Shown: piece by piece, positions 60,501 through 64,000 of the stretch
How the letters are laid out: each line of letters opens with the position of its first letter
Position numbering within the stretch: the stretch's first letter is position 1
Assembly: GCA_032622095.1 (NCBI GenBank)
Contig: CP136064.1
Span: 5,263,512 to 5,327,511, forward strand
Source: Siphonodentalium dalli
Lineage: Eukaryota; Mollusca; Scaphopoda; Gadilida; Siphonodentaliidae
Reading direction: 5' to 3'
DNA length: 64,000 bases
The notes under the pieces: model-generated
The model's database searches: none
Told to the model about the DNA's origin: nothing
What the model saw: the letters and a program-made list of their open reading frames with translations, nothing else
Translations under genes and position numbers: made by a program

Positions 60501-60747
60501 TGATAGCTAAATGTGTGACAATTTGTAAACCAATGGTTTTATAGTATTCTGTGGACAACCAATGGTTTTATAGTATTCTGTGGACAACCAATGGTTTTAT
60601 AGTATTATATGGATTGACAGCTTATGATTAAATGATATATCTCTAACATATTTTTATTTTAACTTTTCAGATAACAAGGCTACAGTCCAGCATTTGAGTC
60701 ATTTTATTTTATTTTTTGTTTGCTGTCTTTTAGTAATTATGACGTAG
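18924..60747 (+). CDS. Spliced gene: secreted, probably GPI-anchored protein with four six-cysteine repeats
   Basis: Ten coding exons were joined by hand: 18924-18972, 25909-26041, 27665-27801, 32344-32443, 36864-36988, 38476-38578, 40634-40777, 43734-43858, 58937-59112 and 60671-60747. All introns are GT-AG and every junction agrees in phase (1,2,1,2,1,2,1,2,1). The product is about 388 residues: a signal peptide, four A+B exon pairs each giving one domain with the pattern C-x7to12-C-x17to27-C-x8to11-C-x7to9-C-x22to24-C, and a hydrophobic C-terminus. Several N-glycosylation sequons (SNTT, LNIT, NSS) fit an extracellular protein. Exons 7 and 8 each hold one surplus base in a homopolymer, so the frame is broken as written. 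I do not recognise the family. The cysteine layout is loosely like nematode T20D4.11/DUF19-type domains, but that is only a resemblance. Function is unknown. Confidence 0.75.
19751..20190. mobile_element. Decayed member of the 'gctagagggtctcc' hAT-like family
   Basis: The left end reads 'gaggctagagggtctccgtt' and the right end 'ccctcctctagctagacc'. Internal TTGGAAATTTCCAAC dyads and poly-C runs match the elements at 24341-25511 and 42519-43588, but the termini and target duplication are eroded. Confidence 0.55.
21338..21816 (-). mobile_element. TTAA-flanked MITE, family 2, copy 2
   Basis: It runs in reverse relative to 17671-18082. It starts TTAAAGATGCATTATCCGAA and ends GGATTTAGTACCTTTAA. 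A GTT trinucleotide run lies at about 21746-21770. Confidence 0.7.
21990..22130. repeat. Half copy of the 27225-27466 palindrome
   Basis: 'cgcagccatattggattcat', 'ccgcggttta' and 'cattccatatatggaac' match one arm of the element at 27225-27466. The other arm is absent. Confidence 0.55.
22387..23885 (+). repeat. 30-bp minisatellite, about 50 units
   Basis: The unit is close to ATGATGTTGGTGGGTTCTGC followed by CGATTTAGCT. The first 300 bp are a dimeric 60-bp form that alternates GATTACGCTATGGTG and GATTTAACTAAGATG units. The rest is more mixed, with longer repeated blocks. The 30-bp period gives in-frame decapeptide repeats (22725-22988), which I do not take as coding. The plus strand is rich in G and T. 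Confidence 0.9.
23959..24340 (+). mobile_element. TTAA-flanked MITE, family 2, copy 3, interrupted
   Basis: It begins TTAAAGTTACTCAATCCGAT. The right end is split by the hAT-like element at 24341-25511 and resumes at 25512 with ATCAGATTATGCATCT. Confidence 0.7.
24341..25511. mobile_element. hAT-like element inserted in a MITE, 8-bp duplication ATCAGATT
   Basis: The ends ATGGGATGTGGCTAGAGG and CCCTCTAGCCACATCCCTG match those of the copy at 42519-43588, where the full terminus is CAGGGATGTGG. The 8-mer ATCAGATT flanks both sides (24333-24340 and 25512-25519). Inside are repeated TTGGAAATTTCCAAC dyads, two copies of a GGGCCGACCATGG dyad (24691 and 24956) and long poly-C/poly-G tracts. I see no transposase. 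Confidence 0.8.
25909..26041 (+). CDS. Exon 2: domain 1, A exon
   Basis: The acceptor is CCCGACAG (ends 25908) and the donor GTAAGT (26042). It enters in phase 1 and leaves in phase 2. It encodes the end of the signal peptide (NAARG), then QCDVRRAEEC and a helix-like charged stretch ending HLEKLC. Cysteines 1, 2 and 3 of domain 1 lie here. The C2-C3 spacing of 27 is longer than in the other three domains. Confidence 0.8.
26042..27664 (+). other. Intron 2 (1.6 kb) with two hairpins and a palindromic element
   Basis: A hairpin at 26098-26206 pairs 'actaaaaccagctaagatat' with its inverse. A 16-bp inverted pair GTTACAATTCATTCTG / CAGAATGAATTGTAAC spans 26290-26376. A 240-bp imperfect palindrome lies at 27225-27466. 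No other gene is seen. Confidence 0.6.
27225..27466. mobile_element. Foldback element around CCATATATGG
   Basis: The arms run from 'ctcgcggccatattggat' to 'atccaatatggtcgcgat', with inner pairs 'gcattccatatatgg' / 'ccatatatggaaatgc' and 'tgtggttttagtgc' / 'gactaaaaccacgg'. It is non-coding. Confidence 0.65.
27665..27801 (+). CDS. Exon 3: domain 1, B exon
   Basis: The acceptor is TTCTCTACTCAG (ends 27664) and the donor GTATGT (27802). It enters in phase 2 and leaves in phase 1. It encodes NTIKGSNTTQCYIEATVEC, then a helical stretch with AAAKWEQIMRDIYELC. Cysteines 4, 5 and 6 of domain 1 are present, and NTT is a glycosylation sequon. The reading frame is clean and continuous with exon 2. Confidence 0.8.
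28677..29077 (+). mobile_element. TTAA-flanked MITE, family 1, copy 3
   Basis: It has TTAACCCTTTACCCAACA at the left, TGTTGGGTAAAGGGTTAA at the right, and two internal palindromes with CCAATGCATTCTCTTATATA arms that are almost perfect. The spacer between them is shorter than in copies 1 and 2. Confidence 0.8.
29728..30475. repeat. Array of AGATATCT dyads
   Basis: By eye, about 26 exact AGATATCT words and four close variants occur in about 750 bp, spaced roughly 20-30 bp. They are linked by CCTTGGATCCAAGG, CCATAATCC or TTGAAATATTTCC-like spacers. Because every unit is itself palindromic, both strands give similar open reading frames. A unique spacer interrupts the array at about 30048-30118. 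Confidence 0.85.
32344..32443 (+). CDS. Exon 4: domain 2, A exon
   Basis: The acceptor is TTATTTCAG (ends 32343) and the donor GTAAGT (32444). It enters in phase 1 and leaves in phase 2. It encodes CPGFLDRTLNITQC, then a stretch ending SSFQEFC, giving cysteines 1, 2 and 3 of domain 2. LNIT and NSS are sequons. The acceptor and first 20 bases of this exon also occur 182 bp upstream as a non-functional copy. Confidence 0.75.
32850..32862 (+). promoter_or_regulatory. TATA-like box before the ATPase gene
   Basis: 'ttgtataaagg' lies about 40 bp before the ATG at 32898. A second TATAAATG overlaps the start codon itself. The position fits a short 5' leader for a compact intron-less gene. Confidence 0.4.
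32898..33953 (+). CDS. Zinc finger fused to a Polinton-type packaging ATPase
   Basis: Single open frame of 351 residues. Residues 5-26 form a C2H2 finger (C5, C8, H21, H26). Residues 34-76 are a glutamine/histidine-rich linker. Residues 90-290 are an ATPase of the FtsK/HerA-A32 packaging class found in Polintons/Mavericks and adintoviruses. It has Walker A GPTSSGKT (105-112), Walker B NLVILDDLM (175-183), GSHHLNLSLISLNQN (199-213) with the expected polar sensor residue, and the conserved C-terminal SEPYGYLLVDL (265-275). In viruses this enzyme drives DNA into capsids. It lies in intron 4 of the host gene on the same strand, with its own TATA-like box and a poly-A signal downstream. The fused fingers are unusual for a capsid-packaging ATPase. 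No capsid, protease, polymerase or integrase gene is seen nearby, so its present role is unknown. Confidence 0.8.
   Translation: MKHQCSICSSEYVRNHDLLRHVQSKHTEFVNRHPQQQHQASATNSSSNRQQHHQPQQQPLQQHQILQHQQGKQQQSDITSCFDDPMANVQEDFIFKHPFTACVSGPTSSGKTYFVKTLLQKSASKISPAPDRIIWFYKYWQPLYDEIKYTVTPQVNFIRGIPANLDSLINPRYKNLVILDDLMQTSSKDQRVNDLHSEGSHHLNLSLISLNQNFYYNKDPTQRRNCQYLVLFNNPIDKGLISTLSRQMYPECPQRMVREFSEATSEPYGYLLVDLKAATPDTLRLRQNVLKEDTTQHMGEWNDMKYNLQKDREHPDEQNGMKKHTKDTETQGQQNAMKYDDRELPGQQKSI
33916..34155 (+). pseudogene. Out-of-frame continuation of the ATPase gene: C2HC-like finger region
   Basis: After the ATPase stop at 33953 the sequence stays coding-like in the next frame. It continues the ATPase tail's PGQQ-like wording (PPGQHNDY) and then carries CNDCGLLFEDHYDVQRH, the first three ligands of a C2HC or C2H2 finger. 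The likely fourth ligand is a cysteine just beyond an A-run at 34131-34137, in yet another frame. I read this as one protein interrupted by two single-base shifts, either true lesions or homopolymer errors. Confidence 0.55.
34139..34594 (+). pseudogene. C-terminal part of the ATPase gene, third frame
   Basis: The open frame from about 34139 encodes a lysine-rich nuclear-signal-like stretch, then a charged helical region (EDEYFKSLCDESRDK onward). It closes with an acidic tail (SDESDDNSDD) and a stop at 34592-34594. A methionine at 34211 would give a free-standing 127-residue protein, but the coding signal begins upstream of it. An AATAAA signal follows at about 34600. I know no domain here. 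Confidence 0.5.
34598..34606 (+). terminator. Poly-A signal of the ATPase unit
   Basis: AATAAA lies within 'ttcaataaatttc', only a few bases after the stop codon. This gives a compact unit of about 1.75 kb from the TATA-like box to the poly-A signal. Confidence 0.45.
34622..36863 (+). other. Rest of intron 4: tandem and low-complexity sequence
   Basis: About 34790-35090 holds a degenerate repeat of roughly 115 bp, including the shared string 'agactgtataacactatg'. From 36095 to 36320 there is a (TTTTTGAA)-type repeat of about 12 bp that gives KFQKF-like frames on the minus strand. No further gene is supported. Confidence 0.5.
36095..36320. repeat. TTTTTGAAATT/AGT simple repeat
   Basis: Tandem words of TTTTTGAAATT and TTTTTGAAGTT, near 12 bp, run for about 225 bp. 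Confidence 0.85.
36864..36988 (+). CDS. Exon 5: domain 2, B exon
   Basis: The acceptor is TCTGTTTGCAG (ends 36863) and the donor GTGAGA (36989). It enters in phase 2 and leaves in phase 1. It encodes SLNSSLNCAWGIAGEC, then PMFERLFFDLLP and ends TVCSAG. Cysteines 4, 5 and 6 of domain 2 have the same spacing as in domain 1. NSS is a sequon. Confidence 0.75.
36989..38475 (+). other. Intron 5 (1.5 kb)
   Basis: The first kilobase shows nothing I can name beyond a poly-G run at 37145. The 3' end is a foldback MITE (38012-38445) that stops 30 bp before the splice acceptor. Confidence 0.5.
38012..38445. mobile_element. TTAA-flanked MITE, family 2, foldback form
   Basis: The arms TTAAAGGTACTCAATCCGAT and ATCGGATTGAGTACATTTAA open a nearly full-length palindrome of about 430 bp centred near 38222. 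It appears to be two left halves of family 2 joined head to head. Confidence 0.8.
38476..38578 (+). CDS. Exon 6: domain 3, A exon
   Basis: The acceptor is ATGCTTCAG (ends 38475) and the donor GTACGA (38579), which is weaker than the others. It enters in phase 1 and leaves in phase 2. It encodes GCRNLDDALSSLEKC, then KLLIKPENDSGAVSQKAC, giving cysteines 1, 2 and 3 of domain 3. Confidence 0.75.
38606..39001 (-). mobile_element. TTAA-flanked MITE, family 1, copy 4 (reverse)
   Basis: It lies in opposite orientation to the other three copies. TTAACCCTTTACCCAACAGA is at its left. The right end is TTTTGTTGGTTAAAGGGTTAA. Both internal palindromes are present, the left one shortened. It starts 28 bp into intron 6. 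Confidence 0.8.
39050..39492 (-). mobile_element. TTAA-flanked MITE, family 2, copy 5
   Basis: It starts TTAAAGATGCATAATCTGAT and ends ATAAAGTACCTTTAA. Its interior matches the family in reverse. It lies only about 50 bp from the family 1 copy. Confidence 0.7.
39493..40633 (+). other. Rest of intron 6; no gene seen
   Basis: There is an (ATA)n run at about 39563-39590, a relative of the 10530-10770 repeat at 39610-39790, and AT-rich sequence rich in 'ttctaga...agaaaa' words at 39880-40300. Confidence 0.45.
40634..40777 (+). CDS. Exon 7: domain 3, B exon, with one extra C
   Basis: The acceptor is TTCATTCACAG (ends 40633) and the donor GTAAGT (40778). The phase-correct entry frame encodes RSYTEFKSCLRKTKLPATC (cysteines 4 and 5). 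The frame that leaves the exon correctly encodes VESVMEILYPQHVYSSLETQ then C (cysteine 6). The two frames meet at the C5 run in ATGTCCCCCTTG (from about 40685). The related repeat copies downstream have C4 at this place, so one C here is surplus. As written, the entry frame stops at the TAG in 'tgtatatag'. Confidence 0.65.
40778..41782 (+). repeat. About eight tandem copies of the exon 7 tail, donor site and poly-C
   Basis: Each copy of about 110-150 bp has a poly-C run, then ACCATGTCCCCTCATGGAGT, a match to exon 7 through 'accctcaacatgtatata' and 'cagtgtga', then the donor-like ACCTAGTAAGTTT, then 'gatatcatta'. Copies end near 40900, 41075, 41210, 41355, 41485, 41620 and 41745. They are not expected to be coding, since most have shifts or in-frame stops, but most keep a good GTAAGT. 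Confidence 0.8.
41783..42510 (+). other. Intron 7, middle part; no gene seen
   Basis: Apart from a short inverted pair near 42340-42372 ('tgaaatggac' / 'gtccatttca'), nothing stands out. The words 'ggtaaattac' and 'accagggtaat' recur at 42240-42500. Confidence 0.35.
42511..43596. mobile_element. hAT-like element with perfect 8-bp duplication CACGAGGG
   Basis: The element runs 42519-43588. It starts CAGGGATGTGGCTAGAGG and ends CCTCTAGCCACATCCCTG. CACGAGGG flanks it at 42511-42518 and 43589-43596. It is in reverse orientation to the copy at 24341-25511. The interior is rich in TTGGAAATTTTCCAACC dyads and poly-G runs. No transposase is seen. Confidence 0.85.
43734..43858 (+). CDS. Exon 8: domain 4, A exon, with one extra base
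   Basis: The acceptor is CTCTTTTTCAG (ends 43733) and the donor GTGAGT (43859). The phase-correct entry gives NTKEPNDCF (cysteine 1). The frame that leaves correctly gives ILGRPKFEKCVTMLKVSM and ends DKEQC (cysteines 2 and 3). The frames meet at TGCTTTTATATTGG (43754-43767), where dropping one T would align them. Without that the exon stops at a TGA at about 43781. Confidence 0.65.
43958..44425 (+). repeat. Three tandem copies of a 165-bp repeat
   Basis: 'atccaatttgctacaggggt' followed by 'caatcat' and 'gggaacctgtg' recurs at about 164-169 bp intervals (from 43973, 44137 and 44306). The same repeat lies in reverse at 57610-58070, on the other side of the long minisatellite. Confidence 0.75.
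44566..56599 (+). repeat. 12-kb minisatellite, about 31-bp unit, roughly 400 units
   Basis: The unit is GGAGATTAGTGGGTGTCTTG followed by GGTTTTTTATT. Three main linker types occur: CTTGGGTTTTT(T)AT(T), CTTGTATTTTT(T)AT(T) and CTCTGGTTTTTTATT. Unit length is 29-31 bp, with a rare short form CTTGGTTGGAGATT. Higher-order order is visible. For example, 45442-45645 and 45741-45944 carry the same succession of variants, and a five-unit block recurs between about 47280 and 48720. The plus strand has about ten G and one C per unit. It lies wholly inside intron 8. All open reading frames over it (MEISGCL/WRLVGVL words) are artefacts. Confidence 0.95.
56600..57609 (+). other. Intron 8 right part; no gene seen
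   Basis: Unique-looking AT-rich sequence, then old repeat-like phrases such as 'actgtaggaggaattgatta' at about 57008, which often accompany the 165-bp repeat in such genomes. There is a G-rich run at 57489-57560. Confidence 0.4.
57610..58070 (-). repeat. Three copies of the 165-bp repeat, reverse orientation
   Basis: 'aactctgccaaaatgagtc', 'cacaggttcccatgctggtt' and 'gtgccaagtttaaaaa' recur with a period near 165 bp. This is the reverse complement of the repeat at 43958-44425. Confidence 0.75.
58180..58936 (+). repeat. Copied acceptor regions of exon 9 around a 28-bp minisatellite
   Basis: TTCTTGTAG followed by a ctatatggtaat-like exon start occurs at 58216-58252, in a shorter form at about 58345-58365 and at 58894-58918, before the real acceptor ending 58936. 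Between them (58370-58845) lie about 16 units of the CAGCACATTTTCAAAACCTG repeat, the reverse of the 3386-4412 array, bounded by 'ggtgagagtgacccc'. Confidence 0.75.
58937..59112 (+). CDS. Exon 9: domain 4, B exon
   Basis: The acceptor is TTTTTTCTTGTAG (ends 58936) and the donor GTGAGT (59113). It enters in phase 2 and leaves in phase 1. It encodes LYGNGMKCLKEAGVDTC, then PPLHDMYVDLI and RLSKIC, giving cysteines 4, 5 and 6 of domain 4. A charged stalk-like stretch follows (SPRDQKIINDQK). It is clean and in frame. Confidence 0.8.
59259..59472. mobile_element. Mariner-like hairpin MITE in intron 9
   Basis: The arms CAGTAATGCTC and GAGCATTACTG have TA flanks. It is a full-length near-perfect palindrome. 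Confidence 0.8.
59686..59966 (+). mobile_element. TTAA-flanked MITE, family 2, right end lost
   Basis: It starts TTAAAGGTACATTG and carries 'ctgagctttgataggtgggt'. It ends at 'tttaggagcgaaac' without the right terminus. Confidence 0.6.
60671..60747 (+). CDS. Exon 10: hydrophobic C-terminus, stop codon
   Basis: The acceptor is AACTTTTCAG (ends 60670). Phase 1 entry completes a GAT codon and gives DNKATVQHLSHF, then FILFFVCCLLVIM-type hydrophobic residues, T and TAG (60745-60747). A polar stretch followed by a hydrophobic run at the very end, with no basic cytoplasmic tail, is the form of a GPI-anchor signal. A single-pass membrane anchor is the alternative. Confidence 0.7.
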
Positions 60748-61310
60748 TATTCACTGAACTCATCGTGAATGCATTTTGGTGTAGGGTTCTTCAACAGTTT
60801 TATAATGTGAAATCATTTGGGACACCATTTTTTGAGTGCAGTACTGTACGTACAGTAATGCCCTAAATAATCGACCCCTTAACCACAGCCGAATTATGGG
60901 TAATTTCTCAGGATTTAGTCGGAAATATGGCTTGGTGCCATTCATCGGAAAGCCATATTTCCGACTAAATCCTGAAAAATTACCCATAATTCTGCTGTGG
61001 TTAAGGGGTCGATTATTTAGGGCACTACTGTAGCACCCAGTAACAAAGGAATGTGAAACTTCTATTAACTATATTTATTTCACTTTGATATTTTTCACTT
61101 TGATATTATCATCTCAACTGAATGAAAGTTTGTAATGTTTTGAGTAGCTGATCATATATCCATGTTTATTTTTGCTGTACATTTTTGTGATTTTAGTATG
61201 AAATCTGCAAAACTTTTGATTGTATATTTTCATATAAATTTATTGTTTGGTACCAAGAAATAAATAACTACTAGTTCTTTGTAATAATAAAGCATGGATT
61301 GGTTGTTATC
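60748..61310 (+). terminator. 3' untranslated region with two AATAAA signals
   Basis: AATAAA occurs at 61259-61264 and 61286-61291. The likely 3' UTR contains a hairpin MITE at 60853-61030. Confidence 0.5.
60853..61030. mobile_element. Mariner-like hairpin MITE in the 3' UTR
   Basis: It begins CAGTAATGCCC and ends GGGCACTACTG with TA flanks. The centre is shortened (ggaaagccatatttcc). If transcribed it would form a stem of about 80 bp in the mRNA tail. Confidence 0.8.
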
Positions 61311-61335
61311 GTGTGGTTATAAGTATTAGTGTATG

Positions 61336-61700
61336 CATGTTCAGACGACCACGATTCAATTGTAAGTGGAGGAATCAGGCCCGACGAGATCGTAGATAGT
61401 TTGTTCAGACGATTACGATGTCGTCGTGCATTATGATATCATAGGTTGTTCCTAAAGCATGTAATTGACTACCCTACGGTCATTTCCAGCTACGATTTTT
61501 ACGTACACATGACTGCGATTATGTCGCAAGTGGAGGTAACCAAGGATACGCCACGATTTCGCATCTAAAATCAAACAGCGCTTGATATTATTTTATGACC
61601 TACGATTTTGACGTGAGCATGCGCAGTCCAACTACCGGTTACTTCCTACAACGGAAATATTTCCACTTACGATTGTATCGTGGTCGTCTGAACGTTCACT
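61336..61700. mobile_element. Inverted-end MITE of about 360 bp
   Basis: 'gttcagacgaccacgattca' followed by 'attgtaagtgg' faces 'ccacttacgattgtatcgtg' followed by 'gtcgtctgaac'. The interior carries further 'acgatt' and 'tacgattt' words. Non-coding. Confidence 0.7.
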
Positions 61701-61873
61701 TAGGGTAACAAGAGTTTCTGGGGTACCCAGGATGGACATCTCTTATCTTTTCGGCAAAAATTGTTTGCTAACGTTTGGCTCAAATGTATTTAGATAGTCA
61801 AGGGCGAACAACAAATCCTGGAGATGCATAATTTGGACTTGATATTTTAGTGTCATGTATATATTGTGTTCAC

Positions 61874-62409
61874 CAGGTCAGGCACATCCTGAATTCCACT
61901 ATTATAGTGGTATTCCACTATTATAGTGGTATATGACCATTACCGTTTTGTTAATTTGATAAAAGAGGGATAATCCAAAATCATATTTCACACAAATATT
62001 ATTCAAAATCAGTGTCGCACTAATTCGGTATCATACATGTAGATTTCCAGGAGAGTGAATAATCATGACGGCACACGATAAGCAACTCAATTAGCATGCA
62101 CTTAGTTGAAATGTTATGAAGGAGTGATTGGGTCATCCTGTTATTGTCATTTAGAAAGGCATATATATATTAGTAATATATTATAATATTATTGAATATC
62201 AAAGCTGGCGCAATAGATCGCACAACGAATTTTGTCGGAAGACTGTTCATTCGCTGCGATATTTTTAAGAGTGACATTTGGCTGGGCACGGGTATGCGCC
62301 CTCTTCTATTCCCGACGCAAATAAAGGAAACGTGAATATTGTATAGACATATGCCAATATAATAGTGGAATTCCATTATAATAGTGGAATTCAGGATGTG
62401 CCTGACCTG
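61874..62409. mobile_element. Inverted-end element with 5-bp duplication TTCAC
   Basis: The ends CAGGTCAGGCACATCCTGAA and its inverse are nearly perfect for about 45 bp, including ATTCCACTATTATAGTGG-like inner repeats. TTCAC flanks at 61869-61873 and 62410-62414. The matching flank without the insertion occurs just downstream at about 62449-62510. Confidence 0.8.
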
Positions 62410-62638
62410 TTCACGGGATTTGTGAACCTGGGTATTCCATAAGTCTTAGTGTCATGTATATCTTGTGTTCGCAGGATTTGTGAACCTGTGTATTCCAGAA
62501 GTCCAATTCATGAGAAAACAACCAAGTTTGCGATAATAAATAATGTATATTTTATACAGTGCTTGAAATAAATAGTTAAATTTTAAAATTTTGTGATAAG
62601 GTATTTATTGATGATGATGATTGAAGTTGAATTATCAA

Positions 62639-62790
62639 CCCTGCACACTCAATCCATATTCCCAGGTCCACCCTGCACACTCAATCCATATTCCCAGGTC
62701 GACCCTGCACACTCAATCCATATTCCCAGGTCGACCCTGCACACTCAATCCATATTCCCACCCTGTACACTCAATCCATATTCCCAGATT
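62639..62790. repeat. 33-bp tandem repeat, five units
   Basis: CCCTGCACACTCAATCCATA followed by TTCCCAGGTCGA is repeated five times with minor changes. The last units are shortened. Confidence 0.85.
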
Positions 62791-62911
62791 GCACATTTTT
62801 CACAGCTCGACCCTGATAATCATGCAAGATATGGCATAAGAAATTCACATTAAATCGAAATTTAGATTCAATATCTTTCAAACCGTTTGGTTCATCACTG
62901 ATGACAAAAAT

Positions 62912-63144
62912 CCTCCTCTGCATGTCACTCCTCCTCTGCATGTCACTCCTCCTCTGCATGTCACTCCTCCTCTGCATGTCACTCCTCCTCTGCATGTCAC
63001 TCCTCCTCTGCATGTCACTCCTCCTCTGCATGTCACTCCTCCTCTGCATGTCACTCCTCCTCTGCATGTCACTCCTCCTCTGCATGTCACTCCTCCTCTG
63101 CATGTCACTCCTCCTCTGCATGTCACTCCTCCTCTGCATGTCAC
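62912..63144. repeat. 18-bp tandem repeat, 13 units
   Basis: CCTCCTCTGCATGTCACT is repeated 13 times without visible change. Because 18 is a multiple of three, frames on both strands stay open (DMQRRS and LLLCMS words). I do not treat them as genes. Confidence 0.9.
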
Positions 63145-63400
63145 TTAATTGTGGCGTTGAGTTAAATAAACAATCACTTGACTGAACTGCTGCTGTGAAA
63201 TAATTCATGTGAGGCAGTGACGTTGTACAAACATGAGAACAATGCGTTCGAGTGTTTTACAAAATAGTCCCTGCCTTGAATAAATTATTTCATGTCACCA
63301 GTTCAAGCAAGTGATTATACGGCTTATTATATTTCACAAAAACATCTGATTTACCAGAAATCAGAACAACACCGCCTTTATACACATGGCACATAAATTT
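63145..63400. other. No gene seen
   Basis: Nothing is recognisable here on either strand. Confidence 0.35.
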
Positions 63401-63419
63401 TGATAGCGTGCACTCTTAT

Positions 63420-64000
63420 AACTAATGTGTAGAAACGATTACACATCAAATGTGTAAACCCGGTTAATACACATAGCAATGTGTAGTTTTACATACAAAT
63501 ACATTGACAAGTGCCGTTCTACACATAATGTGTATATTTTGTTACACACAATTGTGTAAGAACGTAGACATGCGCATTGCGGTGCCTTCAGTTTCATAGT
63601 CGGCTACGTGACGGCCATATTGTTTGAGTATATTTTTTGGAATACAATCTACAGCGATCGTAGACAAGGATGTAAGTTCAGAATTCCAATTTGTGGGTTT
63701 AGTATTAATAGTATATGAGGATTTATTTGTTAAAACTTTCATTGCGATTACTACCCGTAGACTCTTGTTATGATTGTTGTAATAATACTAATATTATGCA
63801 ATCACGCCTCGACCCTGGTTTGTTCATTCAAAGCAAAAACTCACAGTACAGAACAAAATACTACATACCACTATGCGCCATGAAAGTTTTAACATATAAA
63901 TCTGTATATATCTTTAATACTATACCCACAGGTCGGACTGCTGAACTTGCATTTCTTGTCTACAAACTGTGTGTGTAAGAACCTACACAAAATGTGTAAG
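63420..64000. mobile_element. Foldback element, truncated by the window end
   Basis: The sequence 63650-63742 in reverse matches 63880-63970 forward. Both give a frame starting MKVLT with TAEL- or NSEL-like words. Outer ends carry repeated 'acacattgtgta'-like dyads (63420-63560 and 63970-64000). The two arms flank a short spacer. The right end lies outside the window. Confidence 0.55.

Larger units (their letters stand above)
59113..60670 (+). other. Intron 9 (1.6 kb)
   Basis: It holds a mariner-like hairpin (59259-59472), a truncated family 2 MITE (59686-59966) and three tandem copies of 'aaccaatggttttatagtat' (about 60530-60605). Nothing else is seen. Confidence 0.6.

Noticed and set aside
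62771-63208. 145-residue minus-strand frame with 13 DMQRRS repeats
   Set aside because: An 18-bp tandem repeat keeps all frames open; the plus strand is equally open. There is no supporting signal outside the array.

Overview
This is a stretch of animal nuclear DNA, AT-rich and dominated by repeats, with long introns, GT-AG splice sites and many short non-autonomous DNA transposons. Frequent TACATGTA-type motifs, a tRNA-headed SINE, a FLYWCH-MULE transposase relic and a Polinton-type ATPase suggest a marine invertebrate, possibly a lophotrochozoan such as a mollusc. That assignment is an inference and is not firm.

The main content is one spliced plus-strand gene that no single open reading frame reveals. 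I assembled it by hand from ten coding exons between 18924 and 60747. Exon 1 encodes a signal peptide. Eight exons then form four repeats of one six-cysteine domain, each built from an A exon (enters phase 1, leaves phase 2) and a B exon (enters phase 2, leaves phase 1). A last exon encodes a short hydrophobic tail that looks like a GPI-anchor signal. Every junction agrees in phase. The predicted product is about 388 residues, secreted or GPI-anchored, of a family I do not recognise. Two exons (40634-40777 and 43734-43858) each carry one extra base in a short homopolymer, so this copy is either mis-sequenced or newly broken.

The introns hold most of the interest. Intron 8 (43859-58936) contains a 12-kb G/T-rich minisatellite. 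Intron 4 (32444-36863) contains a compact plus-strand unit with a zinc finger fused to a Polinton-type packaging ATPase, with no other Polinton gene seen. Intron 3 holds a 0.75-kb array of AGATATCT dyads. Three exon edges have been copied into the neighbouring intron together with their splice site. One of these, the donor end of exon 40634-40777, is amplified about eight times with poly-C spacers.

Upstream (1-18900) there is no host gene that I can support. The region holds hAT-like MITEs with perfect 8-bp target duplications, two TTAA-flanked MITE families, mariner-like hairpins, a minisatellite, a SINE, a large CT microsatellite and a decayed FLYWCH-MULE transposase at 15471-16798. Downstream of the gene (61300-64000) lie more inverted-repeat elements, one of which sits beside its own empty-site copy, then two short tandem arrays and a foldback element cut by the window end.
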